A DNA stretch of 64,000 nt from Marinilactibacillus sp036039175 (GTDB lineage: Bacteria; Bacillota; Bacilli; Lactobacillales; Carnobacteriaceae_A). Where the stretch lies: positions 118,506 to 182,505 of the forward strand of contig NZ_JAYXKP010000006.1 in the NCBI RefSeq assembly GCF_036039175.1, read 5' to 3'. The position numbers were made by a program, and so were the translations under genes. This document shows, in pieces, positions 59,171-64,000 of the stretch. The notes under the pieces were generated by a model, which did not search any database, had not been told where the DNA came from, and saw only the letters and a list, made by a program, of their open reading frames with translations. Position 1 is the stretch's first letter. Each line of letters starts with the position of its first letter.

Positions 59171-59222
59171 AATAATGCTAGAGCGCCAAAGAACGTTATT
59201 TCCCAAAGGAGGAGACATTTTT

Positions 59223-59579
59223 ATGTCCGAAATTTCTAAAGATCACAAGATACTAGTCATCATGATATTAAACAAAACAGAGTTATTAGATGAGTTACTT
59301 TTAGAGTTTACAAGTGCAGGCATTGATTCTGCTACAGTATTAAATTCTGTAGGTATGGCACAACAATTATCTACACTTGAAAACACTCGAATCCTTTCTA
59401 CTTTGCGTCCGTTTATTACATCTGATCATTCAGAGAACAAGATGATTTTCACGATTGTAGACGAGTCACAAATTGAAACGATACGTACTGTCGTTAAAGA
59501 TGTTATCGGAGATCTATCAGATCCGGATACTGGTGTACTGTTTGCCATACCGACTTTATTCACTGAAGGTTTTCATTAA
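59223..59579 (+). CDS. PII-like protein paired with an antiporter
   Basis: 118 residues from the ATG at 59223, ten bases after AAAGGAGG. One ferredoxin-like domain: HKILVIMILNKTELLDELLLEFTSAGIDSATVLNSVGMA, then NKMIFTIVDESQIETIRTVVKDVIG and a GVLFAIP C-terminal strand. The GVLF/AIP ending is shared with the PII-like protein at 3 kb (GILFVTD). Followed 31 bases later by a CPA2 antiporter. Such stand-alone PII-like proteins next to antiporters probably regulate them in response to a nucleotide. Confidence 0.75.
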   Translation: MSEISKDHKILVIMILNKTELLDELLLEFTSAGIDSATVLNSVGMAQQLSTLENTRILSTLRPFITSDHSENKMIFTIVDESQIETIRTVVKDVIGDLSDPDTGVLFAIPTLFTEGFH

Positions 59580-59610
59580 CATACTTTGCTAGGAAGGAAG
59601 AGAGATTAAA

Positions 59611-60822
59611 TTGGAATTCAACACTATGTTTTACGTGGCCCTGATGTTACTTATAGGGTCTTTATTCGGTCGCGTAGCCGCTATGATTAAACTGCCAACT
59701 GTTACAGGCTATATTTTTGGAGGCCTGCTGATTGGTCCATCATTTTTCCATATCATGCCCGAAACAGTTATAGATAATATGGAAATTATATCTGAAATTG
59801 CTTTAGCTTTTATATCTTTTACTATCGGACTATCATTCAAGGCAAGCTACTTGAGAAGAGTTGGTTTGACTCCACTGATTATTGCCGCCATCGAATCCAC
59901 ATTAGCAGCGGTGCTAGTGGCGGGCTCGTTGATACTCATAGGGAGTGACACAGCATTTTCTCTGATTATGGGAGCAATCGCTGCAGCAACAGCGCCAACT
60001 TCAATTTTACTCGTTATGAAAGAATATCGTGCAAAAGGACCAGTATCTGAAATGCTCAAAAGCGTAGCAGCTCTAGATGATGCTACTGCCCTTATTTTAT
60101 TTGGATTTTGTTCCACTGCAGTTAGAATAATGGTGAACACTTCAGGTGAAAGTATCAATGTCCTATCTTCAATTTTCCAACCAATCTTTAGTGTCTTTAT
60201 TGCATTGGCTGTAGGTGCTGCTGTAGGTTTTGCTATGAAGTATCCTTTGAAATATACAAAAACATCTGGGCAAAAGCTTGGTTTACTCATTGCTTTCGTA
60301 TTTTTATCTAGCAGTATTTCGGTTGGACTTGGCGTATCAGAGTTACTCTCAGCTATGATGACTGGTACTGTGCTTACGAATATTTCAAGCGATGCACCAC
60401 AGATGGGGGAATTTTCTGATCGCATTACACCTCCAATATTCATATTATTTTTTGTATTAGCTGGTGCACAGTTAGATATTCATATCATTCCAACTGTAGG
60501 TTTAATTGGAATTATGTATACCGTTTTCCGAATTGTCGGGAAATTCACTGGGGCTTATATTGGAGCTTTATTAACGCATTCCCCTAAAGTTGTTAGAAAT
60601 TATCTCGGCTTTATGTTGCTACCTCAAGCAGGTGTCGGTATTGGTTTGATTGCCATTTCAGCTGGTATTCTACCTGAGTATGCTGACCAAATCAGAACCG
60701 TTGTTTTAAGTGCAACATTGCTGTATGAGTTTTCTGGGCCTGTTATCACTAAACTCGTTTTACGTAAAACCGGTGAAATTGGTGCTATTCCATCAAATGT
60801 ACAAGAAGCTGCGGATTTTTAA
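59611..60822 (+). CDS. monovalent cation:proton antiporter, CPA2 (Kef/NapA-like)
   Basis: 403 residues, TTG start ten bases after AGGAAG (alternative ATG five codons later). Twelve or more membrane segments. GRVAAMIKLPTVTGYIFGGLLIGP is the hallmark N-terminal region of Kef-type exchangers; the ion-binding site is in VAALDDATALILFG (the DD motif). No RCK/TrkA-N domain follows, so the PII-like partner may supply the regulation. Na+/H+ or K+/H+ exchange cannot be told apart. Confidence 0.9.
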   Translation: MEFNTMFYVALMLLIGSLFGRVAAMIKLPTVTGYIFGGLLIGPSFFHIMPETVIDNMEIISEIALAFISFTIGLSFKASYLRRVGLTPLIIAAIESTLAAVLVAGSLILIGSDTAFSLIMGAIAAATAPTSILLVMKEYRAKGPVSEMLKSVAALDDATALILFGFCSTAVRIMVNTSGESINVLSSIFQPIFSVFIALAVGAAVGFAMKYPLKYTKTSGQKLGLLIAFVFLSSSISVGLGVSELLSAMMTGTVLTNISSDAPQMGEFSDRITPPIFILFFVLAGAQLDIHIIPTVGLIGIMYTVFRIVGKFTGAYIGALLTHSPKVVRNYLGFMLLPQAGVGIGLIAISAGILPEYADQIRTVVLSATLLYEFSGPVITKLVLRKTGEIGAIPSNVQEAADF

Positions 60823-60842
60823 AAATTTATCTATACCCTAAC

Positions 60843-60895
60843 GAAAAACCCGGAAATCAATGACTCCTATAGAGGTCGTTAATTTCCGGGTTTTA
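60843..60895 (+). terminator. intrinsic terminator of the antiporter operon
   Basis: AAAACCCGGAAAT pairs with ATTTCCGGGTTTT; interior partly paired, T-rich end. Confidence 0.85.
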
Positions 60896-60936
60896 TTTGT
60901 TTTTATGAACGATTTATCCCTGCTATTATACTCGTT

Positions 60937-61401
60937 TCATTTTTTAATGAATTTCATAAATATAAATCGTACTAACGGCCCCATCACAATTAATTGCAGC
61001 GGTAAAGCTACGATCAAGTTTTTTCCGTAAATAGATACGTAATCAAGCATGATGGACTCGGTAGCTTTATCTGTATGAATATACGTAGAAATTAGTCCAT
61101 ATATAGACATAAAGAAGGCCATACCTACAACCATGCATACAGATATCCCAATCACTTTAAAAATTGGATTCTCAGTATTTTGCGTAAGTTTCAGCGCTAT
61201 TTTTTTTGCGTTTGGACCTACTAGGAACAAATCGAGCATGATTGCAATTGAAAATCCAATTACAAAATCCCCCATTCCTTCTAAAATACTAAGGTGTCCA
61301 ATCATTCCATTTAAGTACAGATTGTATATGGTCATGAACAATACCATTCCAAAGCACATAATTGAACCAAAATATAAACTTTCTTTTTTCGTATTCGGCA
61401 T
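60937..61401 (-). CDS. DUF2798 family membrane protein
   Basis: 154 residues, four hydrophobic segments in two homologous hairpins: GSIMCFGMVLFMTIYNLYLNG with LVGPNAKKIA, then ISVCMVVGMAFFMSIYGLIS with VMGPLVRFIF. This duplicated M-x-x-Y-x-L / GP pattern is DUF2798. Function unknown. Monocistronic. Confidence 0.85.
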   Translation of the reverse strand: MPNTKKESLYFGSIMCFGMVLFMTIYNLYLNGMIGHLSILEGMGDFVIGFSIAIMLDLFLVGPNAKKIALKLTQNTENPIFKVIGISVCMVVGMAFFMSIYGLISTYIHTDKATESIMLDYVSIYGKNLIVALPLQLIVMGPLVRFIFMKFIKK

Positions 61402-61490
61402 AAATTCTCCTATCTATTTAATTGCTTCAACTATTGTACCCTGAAAGATTCTCATTTCGTAAGTAAGAATTCTATCATAATCGAAGACAT

Positions 61491-61541
61491 AAAAAACTAG
61501 GAATGCAGACACTTACTTACATCGTCTGTATTCCTAGGAGG
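61491..61541 (-). terminator. intrinsic terminator of the glycosyltransferase operon
   Basis: CTAGGAATGCAGAC pairs with GTCTGTATTCCTAG (one G-T), T-run on the minus strand. Confidence 0.85.
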
Positions 61542-61546
61542 ATTCA

Positions 61547-62596
61547 TTATTGTTCAAAAGTATTTGCGTTAACTTCATCTCTTTTAGCAAAAAAGAAAAA
61601 TGCGCCAAAGATCAAACAACTATAATAAGTGATGATACGCCAGAATATTAGACATAGTATCAATATAGTTGGTTGAAGAATCAGGCCAAATAGCAAAGAA
61701 AAACTGTATTCTGCTCCGCCACTCCCTCCTGGTATAGGAACCAATGAGGAAAACATCATGATAAATGCATGAAATGCAATAACCTGAAATAAATTGACAT
61801 TTTCAATGCCTAGTCCTTGTATGATGAAAAATGGAATACTTAAAAACAAACTCAGTTGTGCTATCGTCAACAAACTACACTGGAACAACAACTTTAAATC
61901 AAAACTCATTCGATTACTTTCTTCATGGAATGAAAGAAGCTTACGATCCAATTTTGCTTTCCATAGCTCGTATCGTTCTTTTCTAACAAAAAATGATACT
62001 GGTCTCAATACTGAATGAGCAATAAAAAAAGCTACTCGCTTACTTTTTGCGATTGTTATAAGCGTAATGATCACGACTGTATTTAAAATAAATCCGATCA
62101 CAATCAATAAACTCAATTGGGGAATAGAGTTATTCTGTAAGTACCCAAACCCAAAAACTAACACAATGGTAGAGCTCAAAACGAGCATCGATTGAAAAAT
62201 GATAAACTTTATTAGTAAAATCGAACTGCCTACACCAACAGATATTCCGTTCTTTTTCATCAGAAATAATTGAGCGGGTTGTCCTCCACTAGCAAATGGT
62301 GTGATGGTATTAAAAAATTGTCCAATCATTGTAATTTTGACAGACTCCCAAACAGTCTGAGGACTATCAACTTTTCTAGTGATTCTTCGAAGCACCATAG
62401 CTTCTAAAAACCAGTAAAAACACATTACGAGCATACCTATGAGTAACCATCTAACTTCTACTTGTCGTAAATTTTCTACCGCAGCATGTACATCAATATC
62501 TCTAAAATGAAATATAATATAACCAACGCTGATACCAAGAACCAAAAACAAGCTAATTAGCTTATTTTTCTTTAATTCAATTCCTATAGATTTCAT
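61547..62596 (-). CDS. YbhN/UPF0104 family membrane protein
   Basis: 349 residues from the ATG at 62596, about nine bases after GGAAGG; longer starts lie inside the glycosyltransferase gene, whose stop it overlaps by 20 bases. Eight hydrophobic segments; TMIGQFFNTITPFASGGQPAQLFLMKKNGISV and SLVPIPGGSGGAEYSFSLLFG are the flippase-like motifs shared with the MprF membrane part and LPG_synthase_TM. In Gram-positives such proteins often accompany glycolipid glycosyltransferases and may move or anchor the product. Exact role unknown. Confidence 0.88.
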   Translation of the reverse strand: MKSIGIELKKNKLISLFLVLGISVGYIIFHFRDIDVHAAVENLRQVEVRWLLIGMLVMCFYWFLEAMVLRRITRKVDSPQTVWESVKITMIGQFFNTITPFASGGQPAQLFLMKKNGISVGVGSSILLIKFIIFQSMLVLSSTIVLVFGFGYLQNNSIPQLSLLIVIGFILNTVVIITLITIAKSKRVAFFIAHSVLRPVSFFVRKERYELWKAKLDRKLLSFHEESNRMSFDLKLLFQCSLLTIAQLSLFLSIPFFIIQGLGIENVNLFQVIAFHAFIMMFSSLVPIPGGSGGAEYSFSLLFGLILQPTILILCLIFWRIITYYSCLIFGAFFFFAKRDEVNANTFEQ

Positions 62597-63599
62597 GATA
62601 ATAGTCCTTCCATATACTACAAAGTCGCTCTTCAGAGTAATATTGTGCTCCCTCACGCGCTTTCTCTTTTGCATCCTGGTAATTATCTTGATTCAATCTT
62701 ACTCGCTCAATAGAGGCCGCAAATTCAGCTATTGTATGCCCCTTAATATAGTATCCTTCCAATATAGCCTCGTACAACTCTAAATCTCTGGTTAAAATAG
62801 GAATACCACTACTCATAGCCTCCAAAATTGTCATTGGAAACAGTTCATTATAAGAAGGCATAAATAATAAATCTGAAACGTTATAGTAATTATTCATCAA
62901 AGCACGATCAATAATACCCGTAAATTGTACATTCTTCGGCGGATGATCAAAAATCTTTTTTAATTCTTCATATCCTGCAGTCATTTTTCCGAACGAAAAT
63001 CCTCCTACCCAGATAAATTGAACTTGAGGGAGTTGTTTTGAGACCGCAATAAAATCCAGTATTCCTTTACGATGCTGGATTTGTCCAGCTCCGATCACCA
63101 CAAATGCGTCTTCTGGTATACTCAGTGTTTCTCTAATAGCCAGTTTTTCCTGAATCCCCATTGGGTAGAAGTCTTTTTTTGCTACAAAATTTGGAATATA
63201 TGTTACTTTTTCCTTCTTGATTCCATGCGCTTCTAATTTAGGAATAAAAGAGGGGTTTACGACCACCAATCCATCCATTCTGTTGTAAAACGAAAGAAGG
63301 TATTTATTGAAAATTTTCTTTACGAGAAAAGGTAACTGTAGACTTCCTTCCAGTGTTTCCGGTAAAAAGTGGACATGCCCTACTCTTATCCCTCTTTTTT
63401 TTCTGGAGAATGTAGAGAGGTAAAACAAAAAATCCACTGTATGGTAGTGTGTAATATCGGCTTTTATATTTTTATTGATCGTTAATTCATATGTATTTGA
63501 ATCATCATTGTTCAGTAAGTTGATAAATTCCCTATAAGCCGAACCAACGCCTTGGCCCTTAACTTTTTCTGCTGACGACAGCATATTTAGTTTAAGCAT
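62577..63599 (-). CDS. GT4 glycosyltransferase, LafB/CpoA-like
   Basis: 340 residues, GT-B fold. N-terminal MLKLNMLSSAEKVKGQGVGSAY is the pattern of LafB/CpoA-type enzymes that add a second sugar to glucosyl-diacylglycerol, the anchor of lipoteichoic acid. The C-terminal half has VIGAGQIQHRKGILDF and the E-x7-E nucleotide-sugar motif ELFPMTILEAMSSGIPIL. It acts at the inner face of the membrane. No lafA-type partner is adjacent; instead a YbhN-type gene overlaps it. Sugar identity (glucose or galactose) not determined. Confidence 0.83.
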   Translation of the reverse strand: MLKLNMLSSAEKVKGQGVGSAYREFINLLNNDDSNTYELTINKNIKADITHYHTVDFLFYLSTFSRKKRGIRVGHVHFLPETLEGSLQLPFLVKKIFNKYLLSFYNRMDGLVVVNPSFIPKLEAHGIKKEKVTYIPNFVAKKDFYPMGIQEKLAIRETLSIPEDAFVVIGAGQIQHRKGILDFIAVSKQLPQVQFIWVGGFSFGKMTAGYEELKKIFDHPPKNVQFTGIIDRALMNNYYNVSDLLFMPSYNELFPMTILEAMSSGIPILTRDLELYEAILEGYYIKGHTIAEFAASIERVRLNQDNYQDAKEKAREGAQYYSEERLCSIWKDYYHEIYRN

Positions 63600-63831
63600 A
63601 AATTACCTCTATTTCCCTTTAATGTCTTTCAAATACTATTATGATCTTTAAAGAGATGTCTTCAGTTTTCCAAATCTTATTCTGATAAACTTCTGATCAG
63701 TAGATAGTATACCAAAACCTGTTCTAATTGACATTAGACCTTAGACCGATAAAACATAAACTTAACAAAAAATCGGTAATAAATCAGCCCATATTTTATG
63801 CTGACTTCCATTTATAGAGTTATAGAGACAA

Positions 63832-63860
63832 AAAAAGACAACGCCTAAGGACGTTGTCTC
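63832..63860 (-). terminator. terminator of the tRNA-Asn-Thr operon
   Basis: GAGACAACG pairs with CGTTGTC, followed by TTTTTT, immediately after tRNA-Thr. The rest of the 63600-63865 gap is AT-rich and holds only the upstream region of the glycosyltransferase gene. Confidence 0.8.
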
Positions 63861-63865
63861 ATAAA

Positions 63866-63938
63866 AGCCACTTGCCGGATTCGAACCGGCGACCTCATCC
63901 TTACCATGGATGCGCTCTACCTACTGAGCTAAAGCGGC
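63866..63938 (-). tRNA. tRNA-Thr(GGT)
   Basis: Acceptor GCCGCTT/AAGTGGC, D-arm TAGCTCAGTAGGTAGAGC, anticodon loop ATGGTAA with GGT between CATCC/GGATG, T-loop GGTTCGAATCC. No encoded CCA. Confidence 0.95.
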
Positions 63939-63960
63939 TGATATTTTTTGCAAATAAAAA

Positions 63961-64000
63961 CTCCGCAAGCAGGGCTCGAACCTGCGACAACGCGATTAAC
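63961..64000 (-). tRNA. tRNA-Asn(GTT), 3' part only
   Basis: Window ends within the gene. The visible part holds GTTAA (anticodon GTT plus loop), the 3' anticodon stem TCGCG, T-arm GCAGGTTCGAGCCCTGC and acceptor TGCGGA with discriminator G, the usual Asn pattern. Confidence 0.85.

Overview
The window is one contiguous chromosomal stretch of a low-GC Gram-positive bacterium. Strong AGGAGG-type ribosome sites, tRNA genes without an encoded CCA, a CIRCE-controlled groES-groEL pair, Rex, CdaA-CdaR-GlmM, LuxS, Leloir galactose genes and PTS genes all point to Firmicutes/Lactobacillales. Several secreted or tail regions are very acidic, and the gene mix (AbgT, YugP, MccAB, YdiF/YdiK/YdiL synteny) would fit Carnobacteriaceae such as Marinilactibacillus or Alkalibacterium. 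The genus is my inference; the sequence does not prove it. There are no phages, insertion sequences, CRISPR arrays or rRNA genes.

Layout. 0-3.7 kb: the 3' part of an AbgT transporter, converging with a DUF1538 transporter and its double-domain PII-like partner. 3.9-7.3 kb: an antibiotic-type ABC-F gene behind a long attenuator leader, then a PadR-DUF1700 operon ending in a stump of a DUF4097-like gene. 7.4-12.2 kb: pepC, a degenerate Cu/Zn-SOD-like lipoprotein, alr, an Asp-rich mini-lipoprotein and a LysM-3D wall protein with a WalR-like box. 12.5-20.3 kb: FetAB-like ABC exporter, YitT, amidohydrolase, GT32, MATE, CAP protein, GNAT. 20.3-28.7 kb: isochorismatase/Lrp pair, nitrilase, ROK kinase, orphan PTS IIB-IIA with a structured leader and a cre-like site, quinone reductase, PanE-like reductase, second MATE.

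28.9-38.7 kb is a conserved Bacillus-like ydi block: groEL, groES, CPBP protease, YdiK, Rex, YdiF-like ABC-F, an Lrp regulator, then tsaB with two RimI-like acetyltransferases and tsaD (t6A tRNA modification). 38.9-44.9 kb: CsbD, an epimerase, and galK-galT-galM-galR with two candidate GalR operators. 45-48 kb: a 49-residue membrane protein, isochorismatase, YugP and a carbamoylase-like M20 enzyme.

48.1-52.3 kb is a sulfur operon, mccA-mccB-cysE-yrrT-luxS, recycling homocysteine to cysteine and making AI-2. It is preceded by a cysteine-rich leader peptide and an intrinsic terminator, which together look like a ribosome-mediated cysteine attenuator. 52.4-58 kb: three uncharacterised genes, then cdaA-cdaR-glmM (c-di-AMP and peptidoglycan precursor). 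58.1-58.5 kb: a tRNA Glu-Thr-Tyr-Gln operon, whose promoter lies in a perfect 104-base duplication around a single N (probably an assembly join). 58.7-63.6 kb: GNAT, a PII-like protein plus CPA2 antiporter, DUF2798, and a LafB-like glycosyltransferase with a YbhN-type membrane protein. The window ends in tRNA-Thr and a partial tRNA-Asn.

The two best signals are regulatory RNAs: the Cys-codon leader of the mcc operon, and the ABC-F leader with a three-codon uORF and three mutually exclusive helices.
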